DNA of 6,653 bases from an uncultured Clostridia bacterium. GTDB taxonomy: Bacteria > Bacillota > Clostridia > UBA1381. Position 1 is the first letter of the stretch, and each line of letters starts with the position of its first letter. Location of the stretch: the NCBI GenBank assembly GCA_910585795.1, contig CAJUFV010000279.1, forward strand, positions 1 through 6,653, in the 5' to 3' direction. The position numbers and the translations under genes are program-made. Of the stretch, positions 1 to 6,647 are shown in pieces. The notes beneath the pieces were generated by a model. That model saw nothing but the letters and a program-made list of their open reading frames with translations. It did no database searches and was not told the origin of the DNA.

Positions 1-100
1 GTAGTGTGCCTGTATCTTCAAGTATCATTTTAACACAAAATTTGGAATGCTGCTCTACTGTTTTGGTTTCATAACCTTTTGTGCCTTGTAGCGCAGCGGA

Positions 101-105
101 AAGGA
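101..105 (+). promoter_or_regulatory. Ribosome binding site of the arabinofuranosidase gene
   Basis: AAGGA lies 12 bases before ATG 118, slightly farther than ideal but the only purine-rich anti-SD match in the leader. It abuts the in-frame ATG at 106, which argues against that start. I see no convincing -35/-10 pair in bases 1-100, so the promoter is probably farther upstream. Confidence 0.6.
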
Positions 106-117
106 ATGGTCATAACT

Positions 118-192
118 ATGAAAAAACAGATTATTGCTGTGCTTGCCGCCTTGTCTATGGCAGCAGCTTTACTTCCGGCATCAGTGCTGGCG
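118..192 (+). other. Sec signal peptide of the arabinofuranosidase
   Basis: The first 25 residues show two lysines after the initiator Met, then a hydrophobic core (IIAVLAALSMAAALLP), then a small-residue cleavage region, ASVLA before ADK. The -3 Val and -1 Ala fit signal peptidase I; cleavage one residue later is also possible. There is no lipobox cysteine, so the protein is not a lipoprotein. Retention at the surface is instead explained by the C-terminal SLH segments. Confidence 0.88.
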
Positions 193-3100
193 GCGGACAA
201 GTCACCTCAGCCTGTACTGCGCTACACATTTGACGGTAAAAATGTTCTTTCCGATGAAAACGGTAAAAATGAACTGAAGCTGTCAGGCGGAGCAAGCATT
301 ATTGGTGACGGTAACAAGGGAAGGGCGCTTTTGCTCGATGGTATTGATGGATATGCGCAGCTCCCGTCAGATATACTTACTGATGATATGACTGTTGCCG
401 TATGGGTAAAAATCAGTAAATTCAATACATGGGGACGGGTATTTGATTTTGGTACAGACGCAAACAATAACTTTTTCTTCGCGCCGTTTTCCGGCGGAGC
501 GTCGAGAGTAGAAATGAAGGTGTCTTCAGCTGCGGCAACGATGGACTGTGAGGAAGAAATAGAAAAGGATTGGGTGCATTATGCTGTAACGGTTGATAAG
601 GATACCGTGTCATACTACAGAAACGGACGGCTTATAAAGTCAAAATCAGGCATGTCAGTAAAGCCGTCGGATATAAAGGATGAGCTTAACTATATAGGTA
701 AATCGCATTACGACGGAGATGCCTATTTGTCTGCCGCTATTGATGATTTCCGCGTGTATAACAGCGCTCTTACCCGCGGTGATATATGCGATATTGTTGC
801 TGATGGAAATATAAATCCTGAGATTATGATTGATTCCTATGCAATAGAGGATGGACAAATAATTACAGGTGATAAAATTGATTTGCCTGAAATGGACGGC
901 GTGTCATGGAGCTGTGACAGTGAGCTTATTGATACTGATACGGGCTTAGTGAGGCATAACAGCAATACGGAAGCAGCAGTGCTTACAGCGTCATTTGATG
1001 GAATTGAAAAAAACTATACTGTCTATGTTACAGGAACAGACGAAACCCCTTATACGGTTAATATCAATGCGTCAGACCATTCAAAGGACGTGTCCGACAC
1101 TATGTGGGGATTATTTTTTGAGGATATAAACAGCGCAGCCGACGGCGGATTGTATGCGGAAATGATACAGAACCGTTCATTTGAAATGGATGACCATTTG
1201 TATTCGTGGGAAACAAGCGGTGATGTTAAGGTGAATACCGAAAATCCTCTGAATGAAAATAATCCAACATATATTACAATGTCGGAAGGTTCAAGGATTA
1301 AAAATGACGGTTTTCAGGGAATGACGGTTAAAGAGGGAGAAAAATATAATTTTTCTGTTCATATGAGAGGAAAAGGAAGTGTAACAATTCGTGTTCTTGA
1401 TGAAAATAATAATGAAATTTCTAAAACTTATATGAATTTAAGTAAATATAATCCTGATGAATGGGAAAAAATGGGTCATACAATTGACAGTGATGAAAAT
1501 GATATTAGGATGATTGTAAATAAAAATACAACAAAGGCAAAACTTGAACTTGAAGTAGTTGAAGGCACTATCGATATTGACATGGTATCCCTAATTCCGC
1601 AGGATACATATAAGGGACACGGATTAAGAAAAGATTTAATGGAGCAGCTTGAAGCAATGCATCCTAAATTCCTGCGTTTCCCAGGCGGATGCGCCGTTGA
1701 GGGACAGACGATGGATAAGGCGTGGAACTGGAAGGACACTATAGGAGATGTGTCAGAGCGTAAGGAAATGATAAATATATGGAATCCTTCCGCGGCAGAG
1801 CCGTATATGATGACCTACGGACTGGGCTTTTACGAATATTTTCAGATGTGCGAGGATTTATCTATGGAGCCTGTGCCTATTCTGAACTGCGGTATCGCGT
1901 GTCAGGTACGCTCAGGCAGCGCGATGGACAAGGCGCATCTTGTACCAATGGATGAATTACAGCCTTACATCGACGACGCGCTTGACCTTATAGCGTTCGC
2001 AAACGGTACTGATGAAAATAACGAGTGGACAAAGAAGCGTATTGAAATGGGTCATAAGGAGCCGTTTAATATGAAGTATATAGGTATAGGCAATGAGCAG
2101 TACGGAGATATTTATTTTGAGCGTTACGCTGAATTCGCGAAGCGGATACACAGCGAATATCCCGATATTGAGCTTGTAACGACATCCGGCACGGCGTCAA
2201 GCGGTACTTCCAATGACCTTGCGTGGAACTGGGCAAATGAAAATACCGAATATGCTGACCTTATGGACGAGCATTATTACGAAAATCCCGACTGGTTCAG
2301 ACAGCATGCTTACCGTTATGATAATTACCGCCGTGATACGAATACAAAGGTGTTTTTAGGGGAATACGCGTCAAAGGGCAATACATGGTATAACGCTCTT
2401 AGTGAAGCGGCATTTATGACGGGACTTGAGCGCAACGCTGATGTTGTGCGTATGGCAAGCTATGCGCCGATGCTCGCGAAATACGGTAACACGCAGTGGT
2501 CTGCGGCAAATATGATTTGGTTTGATAATTATGATTATGTTTTGACTCCAAATTATTATATACAGTCATTATTCTCAAATAATCAGGGTGACTATTCTTT
2601 GCCGACAGAAGTTAAAATGAATGGTATAGAAAAAGATGACACGATTCACGGAGGTGTTGCGGTTGGAAGCTGGGGAACGCATAATGAGTTTAAGGATATT
2701 ATTGTAAGTCAGGGAGAAACAGAAGTAAGACTTTCCTCGGAGTATGAGAATTGGCTGACAGGAAATGGGGTTTGGTCTGTGAATGAGGAGGGCTCTTTGG
2801 TTCAGTCATCTGATGAAACAGGGTCTGTAAGCTGGTTTGATTTAGATAATGACAAAAACTATACTCTTACATTAAAAGCGCGCAAAACAGCAGGTAATGA
2901 AGGCTTTCAAATCGGAGTTGCGGCGGAGGACGGACAGAATTACTACAGAGTAAATATAGGCGGCTGGGGAAATACTACCGCAAAAATACAGCGTATTGAA
3001 AACGGTGTGTCCGTTGAGGCGGGAAATGTGGCAGAGCAGTCATACGTCGGTAATGTGCATGTAAATGACAACGAATGGTATGACGTCAGAGTCGAAGTAA

Positions 3101-4017
3101 GTGACTATGAAATTAAGGCGTATTTGAACGATGAATTTATCTGTTCTTATAATAAACCAAAAGAATACGGTCCTGTTTACGCGTCAAGCGTATATGATGA
3201 AAAAACAGGAGAAGTTATTGTCAAGCTTGTAAATACGCTCGGCAGTGATGTAAATGTTGGTTTGAATGTAAATAATGTGGCTGTAAGCAACGCTGCGGGG
3301 ACAACTGTTATGTACGGCGATATATCGCTTGAAAATAGTCTTGAAAAGCAAAATGCGATTGCGCCGCGTGAAGGCGAAATTACAAATGCTGGTAATAGCT
3401 TTACATATACTGCTCCGGCAAACTCATTCAGCGTAATACATTTATCCTTGGCAGATTATATACATTCTCCATACATATCAGGGTACACTGACGGTACTTT
3501 CCGTCCTGATAATACAATAACACGCGCTGAGGCTGCGGCAATGATTAGTAAATCTAGGGAAATTTCGCCGAACGGAAATTTTGCTAATAAATTCAGCGAT
3601 GTAAAAGATGATGCGTGGTATAGAGATATTATATGTACACTTGTGGTGGCGGAACGGATAAACGGCTATGAGGATGGTACGTTTAAACCTGAAAACCCAA
3701 TTACGCGCGCTGAATTTATAACACTTATCGCAAAAGGTAAGATAATACAGTCTGAAAACCTGCAGTTTTCAGATATTTTCAATCATTGGGCAGCAGGTTA
3801 TATAAATGCTATGGCACTAAAAGGCATGGTTTCCGGATACTCGGACGGTACATTCCGTCCTGACGAGCCTGTTACACGGGCCGAAGCGGTGACAATGATG
3901 AATAAAGCTCTTGGACGAAGTATGAATAGTACAACCGGATTGGAAAATCCGTTTAGCGATGTGCCGTCATCGCATTGGGCTTATTATGAGATTTTAGAAG
4001 CGTCCGCCGCGTATTAA
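118..4017 (+). CDS. Secreted, SLH-anchored multimodular GH51 alpha-L-arabinofuranosidase
   Basis: Predicted to release terminal alpha-L-arabinofuranosyl residues from arabinoxylan, arabinan or similar plant polymers at the cell surface, with retention of configuration. It has 1299 residues. Order of parts: signal peptide 1-25; LamG-like sandwich about 33-228; Ig-like linker about 232-308; GH51 barrel about 313-835, carrying a CBM4/9-like insertion at about 360-492; second concanavalin-like module about 843-1015; GH51 C-terminal beta domain about 1020-1110; SLH segments about 1117-1299. GH51 signatures seen: WGLFFEDIN (330-338), RFPGG (520-524), GIGNE with presumed acid/base Glu660, DEHYY (717-721), and FLGEY with presumed nucleophile Glu749. 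Both catalytic residues are present, so the enzyme looks active. The frame stays open upstream to a TTG at 79, but ATG 118 is chosen because MKKQ begins a canonical signal peptide and AAGGA lies 12 bases upstream. In-frame ATG 106 touches that AAGGA, so it is unlikely. The GH51 assignment is firm. Exact substrate and module boundaries are inferred. Confidence 0.93.
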   Translation: MKKQIIAVLAALSMAAALLPASVLAADKSPQPVLRYTFDGKNVLSDENGKNELKLSGGASIIGDGNKGRALLLDGIDGYAQLPSDILTDDMTVAVWVKISKFNTWGRVFDFGTDANNNFFFAPFSGGASRVEMKVSSAAATMDCEEEIEKDWVHYAVTVDKDTVSYYRNGRLIKSKSGMSVKPSDIKDELNYIGKSHYDGDAYLSAAIDDFRVYNSALTRGDICDIVADGNINPEIMIDSYAIEDGQIITGDKIDLPEMDGVSWSCDSELIDTDTGLVRHNSNTEAAVLTASFDGIEKNYTVYVTGTDETPYTVNINASDHSKDVSDTMWGLFFEDINSAADGGLYAEMIQNRSFEMDDHLYSWETSGDVKVNTENPLNENNPTYITMSEGSRIKNDGFQGMTVKEGEKYNFSVHMRGKGSVTIRVLDENNNEISKTYMNLSKYNPDEWEKMGHTIDSDENDIRMIVNKNTTKAKLELEVVEGTIDIDMVSLIPQDTYKGHGLRKDLMEQLEAMHPKFLRFPGGCAVEGQTMDKAWNWKDTIGDVSERKEMINIWNPSAAEPYMMTYGLGFYEYFQMCEDLSMEPVPILNCGIACQVRSGSAMDKAHLVPMDELQPYIDDALDLIAFANGTDENNEWTKKRIEMGHKEPFNMKYIGIGNEQYGDIYFERYAEFAKRIHSEYPDIELVTTSGTASSGTSNDLAWNWANENTEYADLMDEHYYENPDWFRQHAYRYDNYRRDTNTKVFLGEYASKGNTWYNALSEAAFMTGLERNADVVRMASYAPMLAKYGNTQWSAANMIWFDNYDYVLTPNYYIQSLFSNNQGDYSLPTEVKMNGIEKDDTIHGGVAVGSWGTHNEFKDIIVSQGETEVRLSSEYENWLTGNGVWSVNEEGSLVQSSDETGSVSWFDLDNDKNYTLTLKARKTAGNEGFQIGVAAEDGQNYYRVNIGGWGNTTAKIQRIENGVSVEAGNVAEQSYVGNVHVNDNEWYDVRVEVSDYEIKAYLNDEFICSYNKPKEYGPVYASSVYDEKTGEVIVKLVNTLGSDVNVGLNVNNVAVSNAAGTTVMYGDISLENSLEKQNAIAPREGEITNAGNSFTYTAPANSFSVIHLSLADYIHSPYISGYTDGTFRPDNTITRAEAAAMISKSREISPNGNFANKFSDVKDDAWYRDIICTLVVAERINGYEDGTFKPENPITRAEFITLIAKGKIIQSENLQFSDIFNHWAAGYINAMALKGMVSGYSDGTFRPDEPVTRAEAVTMMNKALGRSMNSTTGLENPFSDVPSSHWAYYEILEASAAY
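214..801 (+). other. LamG/concanavalin-like N-terminal domain
   Basis: Residues about 33-228 show the pattern of the Laminin_G_3 family: an opening LRYTFDG strand, then GRALLLDGIDGYAQLP, MTVAVWVKI, WVHYAVTVD, VSYYRNGRLI, and a closing AIDDFRVYNSALT. In CAZymes such modules usually bind sugars or serve as spacers; which applies here cannot be told from sequence. A short segment follows at about residues 232-308 with the WSCDSELIDTDTG pattern typical of atrophied bacterial Ig-like linkers. It leads directly into the catalytic domain. Confidence 0.8.
1195..1593 (+). other. CBM4/9-like beta-sandwich inserted in the GH51 domain
   Basis: Residues about 360-492 interrupt the GH51 fold between the N-terminal signature (GGLYAEMIQNRSFEM) and the continuation of the barrel (GLRKDLMEQLEAMHPKFLRF). 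The insert resembles a CBM_4_9-type jelly roll: a YSWETSGDVKV start, a GMTVKEGEKYNFSVHMRG strand pair, a strand with VTIRVLDENN, a WEKMGHTI strand, and an ending IDIDMVSLIP. Carbohydrate binding is plausible but inferred. Many GH51 enzymes carry a module at this position. The DNA here is clearly AT-richer than the flanking barrel code. Confidence 0.65.
2644..3162 (+). other. Second concanavalin-like (DUF1080-like) module within the GH51 C-terminal part
   Basis: Residues about 843-1015 lie between the end of the catalytic barrel (SLFSNNQGDYSLPTEV) and the GH51 C-terminal beta domain (YASSVYDEKTGEVIVKLVN through ANSFSVIHLSL). Features are a GGVAVGSWGTHNEFKDI opening, a GVWSVNEEGSLVQ strand pair, and a body with NYTLTLKARKT, GFQIGVA, NYYRVNIGGWGN, WYDVRVEV and IKAYLNDEFI. 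This pattern is typical of concanavalin-like lectin/glucanase folds. Its role is unknown; polysaccharide contact or structural spacing are both possible. Confidence 0.6.
3466..4014 (+). repeat. C-terminal S-layer homology (SLH) repeats
   Basis: Three copies of the SLH core are visible: ISGYTDGTFRPDNTITRAE (about 1120-1138), INGYEDGTFKPENPITRAE (1181-1199) and VSGYSDGTFRPDEPVTRAE (1238-1256). Each ends in the TRAE motif used by SLH domains to bind secondary cell-wall polymers. FSDV/FSDI half-units occur at 1159, 1217 and 1279. The array is phased by half a unit: it begins with the GYxDGTF half joined directly to the enzyme and ends with an FSDVPSSHWAYYEILEAS half before the stop. Taken together this makes three full repeats' worth of sequence. 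The second half-unit has DAWYRD in place of the usual HWA. The repeats are also recognisable in the DNA, for example the GACGGTAC words near 3490 and 3844. Confidence 0.9.
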
Positions 4018-4037
4018 ATTTTAAATAATCATTATAC

Positions 4038-4043
4038 AGGTGA
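4038..4043 (+). promoter_or_regulatory. Ribosome binding site of dusB
   Basis: AGGTGA with a 4-base spacer to ATG 4048. It sits inside the only 30 bases separating dusB from the upstream stop codon. No acceptable -35/-10 pair was found in this gap or just before it. Confidence 0.7.
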
Positions 4044-4047
4044 CACA

Positions 4048-5013
4048 ATGAAAATAGGAAATTTTGAAACAGAGAACAATGTATTTCTGGCTCCGATGGC
4101 CGGGGTGACGGATTTACCATTTCGTAAAATCTGCCGTCGATACGGAGCGGGAATGGTATATTCAGAAATGATAAGCGCAAAGGGTCTTTATTACAATGAT
4201 AAAAAAACAGAGGAGCTTATGCGTATTGATGCTGCGGAGCGTCCGTGCGCTATACAGATTTTTGGCTCGGACGCGGACATTATGGCCGCGATTATACCGA
4301 AGGTTATGAAGGCAAAGCCGGATATTATTGATATAAATATGGGTTGTCCGACTCCCAAAATTGTAAATAACGGTGACGGGAGCGCTCTTCTTAAAAATCC
4401 TGAAAAAATCGGAGAGATAGTGAGTAAGGTTTCTATGGTATCCCCGGTTCCGGTCACAGTGAAAATCCGTAAAGGCTGGGATGAAAATAATGTTAACGCG
4501 CCTGCTGTGGCGAAAATAATTGAGCGTAACGGCGGCGCGGCTGTCGCGGTGCACGGCAGAACACGTTCTGACTTCTACAGCGGAACAGCCGACTGGGATA
4601 TTATAAGAGAAGTTAAAAATTCTGTATCAATACCTGTAATCGGTAACGGTGATATTAAATGTGCCGAGGACGCAAAGCGTATGATTGACTATACGGGCTG
4701 TGACGCGGTTATGATAGGACGGGGAAGCGAGGGGAATCCATTTATTTTTAAACAGGTAAATGAATATCTGCAAAATGGAAGGGTGGATTTTTTCCCTAAT
4801 CCGCATGACCGTCTGAGACAAATGCTTGAGCATATTGAAATGCTGACGGAGAATAAGGGAGAAATCAGAGGGATTCCGGAGTCAAGAAAGCACATAGCGT
4901 GGTATATTAAAGGCTTGCCTGGAGCGTCGCGTCTTAAAAATGAGGTGTTCCGTATAAATGATATACAGACAATGCGTCAATGTCTGACAGAATATATTAA
5001 TCATTTGCAATAA
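4048..5013 (+). CDS. dusB: tRNA-dihydrouridine synthase, DusB-like
   Basis: Cytoplasmic flavoenzyme that uses FMN and NADPH to reduce specific D-loop uridines of tRNA to dihydrouridine. The 321 residues match the family's usual length and the protein looks intact. Signatures seen: FMN-barrel opening LAPMAGVTDLPFR (14-26), AIQIFGSD (68-75), DINMGCPTPKI (95-105) with the presumed catalytic Cys100, GSALL (111-115), VKIRKGW (138-144), HGRTR (169-173), VIGNGDI (197-203), and MIGRG (222-226) for phosphate binding. The C-terminal region with RKHIAWYIKGLPGASRLK (285-302) matches the helical tRNA-binding domain. The start is fixed by AGGTGA four bases upstream. The gene begins 30 bases after the arabinofuranosidase stop with no terminator between, so read-through transcription is likely. 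Family is certain; the DusB subtype and exact target uridine are less so. Confidence 0.95.
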   Translation: MKIGNFETENNVFLAPMAGVTDLPFRKICRRYGAGMVYSEMISAKGLYYNDKKTEELMRIDAAERPCAIQIFGSDADIMAAIIPKVMKAKPDIIDINMGCPTPKIVNNGDGSALLKNPEKIGEIVSKVSMVSPVPVTVKIRKGWDENNVNAPAVAKIIERNGGAAVAVHGRTRSDFYSGTADWDIIREVKNSVSIPVIGNGDIKCAEDAKRMIDYTGCDAVMIGRGSEGNPFIFKQVNEYLQNGRVDFFPNPHDRLRQMLEHIEMLTENKGEIRGIPESRKHIAWYIKGLPGASRLKNEVFRINDIQTMRQCLTEYINHLQ

Positions 5014-5037
5014 AGATTTTTTTCTTCCAAAAAAGCC

Positions 5038-5066
5038 TTGAAAAAGATATTGCTATTTGATATAAT
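5038..5066 (+). promoter_or_regulatory. Sigma-A-type promoter of guaB with extended -10
   Basis: TTGAAA (5038-5043) and TATAAT (5061-5066) are separated by exactly 17 bases. This differs from the sigma-70/sigma-A consensus at one position only. A TG one base before the -10 (5058-5059) makes it an extended -10 element. Transcription would start near 5072-5074, giving a leader of roughly 28 bases, too short for a purine riboswitch or an attenuator. This promoter would let guaB be expressed independently of dusB. Confidence 0.85.
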
Positions 5067-5085
5067 AGTCTCAAAAACTAATGAG

Positions 5086-5090
5086 AGGAG
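5086..5090 (+). promoter_or_regulatory. Ribosome binding site of guaB
   Basis: AGGAG, within GAGAGGAG, lies 10 bases before ATG 5101. It decides the start: the longer open frame from TTG 5038 would begin inside the -35 box of the promoter and upstream of the predicted transcript start. Confidence 0.85.
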
Positions 5091-5100
5091 TTATAAGATT

Positions 5101-6567
5101 ATGGAAAATAAATTTTCTAAAGAGGGTCTTACGTTCGATGATGTACTTCTTGTTCCGCAGGCGTCTGATTTTACACCAAACGAAGCTGACCTCACAACAA
5201 AACTGACTAATAATATTACGCTTAATATACCGCTGATGAGTTCGGCTATGGATACTGTTACGGAATCATCAATGGCAATCGCGATGGCGCGTGAGGGCGG
5301 TATAGGTATAATACATAAAAATATGACAATTGAACAGCAGGCTGCGGAAGTTGATATGGTTAAGAGAAGTGAAAACGGAGTTATAACCAATCCATTCAGT
5401 CTTACTAAAGACCGTACTCTTCAGGATGCGGATGACCTTATGTCCCGTTTTAAAATATCAGGGGTTCCTATTGTGGACGGCGATAATAAGCTTATTGGTA
5501 TTATTACAAACCGTGACCTGAAATTTGAAACCGATTTTACGCAGAAAATTTCCGAAGTCATGACCTATGAAAATCTTGTAACTGCTCCGGTTGGTACAAC
5601 ACTTACAGAAGCGCAGAAAATTCTTTCCAAGGCAAAGGTTGAAAAGCTTCCTATTGTGGATAGTGACGGCCATTTGAAGGGACTTATTACAATAAAGGAT
5701 ATTGAAAAAGCTGTTCAGTATCCAAATTCAGCTCGTGATAAGCAGGATAGACTTATTGTAGGAGCGGCTATCGGTGTTACGGCTGACGCGCTTAAAAGAG
5801 TACAGGCTGTATATGATGCGGGTTGTGATGTAATCGCTCTTGACAGCGCTCATGGTCACAGCTCAAATATAATAAATAAGGTTAGAGAAATAAAGGAAGC
5901 TTTTCCTGACCTGCCTATTATTGCCGGAAATATTGCTACAGGAGAGGCAGCTGAGGCTCTTATTAAGGCAGGAGCGGATTGTCTAAAGGTTGGTATAGGT
6001 CCGGGGTCAATATGTACAACACGTGTTGTTGCGGGAATCGGAGTTCCTCAGATTACGGCTGTTTATGATGTCAGTCAGGTTGCGAAAAAATATGGTATTC
6101 CTGTTATTGCTGACGGAGGTATTAAATATTCCGGTGATATTGTAAAGGCTATTGCCGCCGGTGCGGATGTGATTATGCTTGGCAGTCTGATGGCAGGCTG
6201 TGATGAAAGTCCCGGTGAATTTGAGATATTTCAGGGCAGACGCTTTAAGGTTTACAGAGGAATGGGTTCAATCGCGGCGATGGAATGTGGAAGCAAGGAC
6301 AGATATTTCCAATCAGGCTCAAAGAAGCTTGTTCCCGAAGGTGTGGAAGGACGTGTGCCATATAAAGGTCCTGTTTCTGATACTGTATTCCAGCTTCTTG
6401 GAGGTATACGTTCAGGTATGGGATATTGCGGTACAAAGACAATTGCCGAACTCAAGGAAAATGGTAAATTTGTTAGAATTACAGGAGCGGGACTTAAAGA
6501 AAGTCATCCACATGATATTTATATCACTAAAGAAGCGCCTAATTACAGTTATAATACACAGGGATAA
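5101..6567 (+). CDS. guaB: IMP dehydrogenase
   Basis: Catalyses NAD+-dependent oxidation of IMP to XMP, the committed step of guanine nucleotide synthesis, in the cytoplasm as a tetramer. The 488 residues are the typical bacterial length, and motif positions coincide with those of the E. coli enzyme. Seen: GLTFDDVLLVPQ (9-20), SSAMDTVTE (47-55), two CBS domains about 93-148 and 153-206 forming the regulatory Bateman module, DSAHGHS (248-254), GNIAT (276-280), the loop GIGPGSICTTR with catalytic Cys305, DGGIKYSGD (338-346), GSLMAG (361-366), YRGMGS (385-390), the flap Arg401-Tyr402, and ESHPHDIYITKEAPNYS near the C-terminus. The CBS pair is intact, so adenine/guanine nucleotide control is plausible. 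Start is set by AGGAG and by the initial MENKFSKEGL. It has its own promoter upstream and a terminator 12 bases after the stop, so it appears monocistronic. Confidence 0.98.
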   Translation: MENKFSKEGLTFDDVLLVPQASDFTPNEADLTTKLTNNITLNIPLMSSAMDTVTESSMAIAMAREGGIGIIHKNMTIEQQAAEVDMVKRSENGVITNPFSLTKDRTLQDADDLMSRFKISGVPIVDGDNKLIGIITNRDLKFETDFTQKISEVMTYENLVTAPVGTTLTEAQKILSKAKVEKLPIVDSDGHLKGLITIKDIEKAVQYPNSARDKQDRLIVGAAIGVTADALKRVQAVYDAGCDVIALDSAHGHSSNIINKVREIKEAFPDLPIIAGNIATGEAAEALIKAGADCLKVGIGPGSICTTRVVAGIGVPQITAVYDVSQVAKKYGIPVIADGGIKYSGDIVKAIAAGADVIMLGSLMAGCDESPGEFEIFQGRRFKVYRGMGSIAAMECGSKDRYFQSGSKKLVPEGVEGRVPYKGPVSDTVFQLLGGIRSGMGYCGTKTIAELKENGKFVRITGAGLKESHPHDIYITKEAPNYSYNTQG

Positions 6568-6579
6568 AAATTTAATGAG

Positions 6580-6611
6580 AAACAGTATTGAGAAATCAAT
6601 ACTGTTTTTTT
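6580..6611 (+). terminator. Rho-independent terminator after guaB
   Basis: Perfect 12-bp inverted repeat AAACAGTATTGA (6580-6591) and TCAATACTGTTT (6596-6607), closed by a GAAA tetraloop (6592-6595), with a seven-T run at 6605-6611. The stem is AT-rich (three G/C pairs of twelve), but length, stable GNRA loop and U tract make it convincing. It lies 12 bases past the guaB stop. Confidence 0.9.
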
Positions 6612-6621
6612 GTATGTTGGT

Positions 6622-6647
6622 TAGTAGTTATTGTGTGTAGTAGTTAT
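6622..6647. repeat. Short direct repeat TAGTAGTTAT
   Basis: Two identical 10-base copies, 6622-6631 and 6638-6647, separated by six bases (TGTGTG). They lie between the guaB terminator and the window end. A TATAAT overlaps the second copy at 6645-6650, but without a matching -35 box. The repeat may be chance in an AT-rich gap, or an operator-like element for a gene beyond the window; the sequence does not decide. Confidence 0.35.

Noticed and set aside
1..78. Promoter or end of a preceding gene in the leader
   Set aside because: No -35/-10 pair with proper spacing, no hairpin terminator and no coding frame with support was found. TTGGAA at 42-47 has no matching -10.
87..105. tRNA-like D-arm words (TAGCGCAGCGG)
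   Set aside because: The acceptor stem, anticodon arm and T-loop GTTCRA are all missing, and the D stem does not close. The resemblance is chance.
79..117. Longer N-terminus for the arabinofuranosidase from TTG 79 or ATG 106
   Set aside because: The extra residues precede a textbook signal peptide starting MKKQ at 118. TTG 79 has no ribosome binding site, and ATG 106 directly abuts the AAGGA.
4162..4554. 130-codon reverse-strand open frame inside dusB
   Set aside because: It lies wholly opposite conserved dusB motifs and has no recognisable domain.
5016..5036. Possible terminator between dusB and guaB (T run, CTTCC, A run)
   Set aside because: The only pairing is a T6/A6 stem with no G/C support, and no U tract follows the second arm. 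It is not a credible intrinsic terminator.
5038..5100. 21-residue N-terminal extension of GuaB from TTG 5038
   Set aside because: That start lies in the -35 box of the promoter and upstream of the predicted transcript start. ATG 5101 has a good AGGAG and gives the normal 488-residue length.
6200..6640. 146-codon open frame overlapping the end of guaB on the same strand
   Set aside because: It is a frame-shifted reading of conserved guaB sequence, has no family features, and runs through the guaB terminator.
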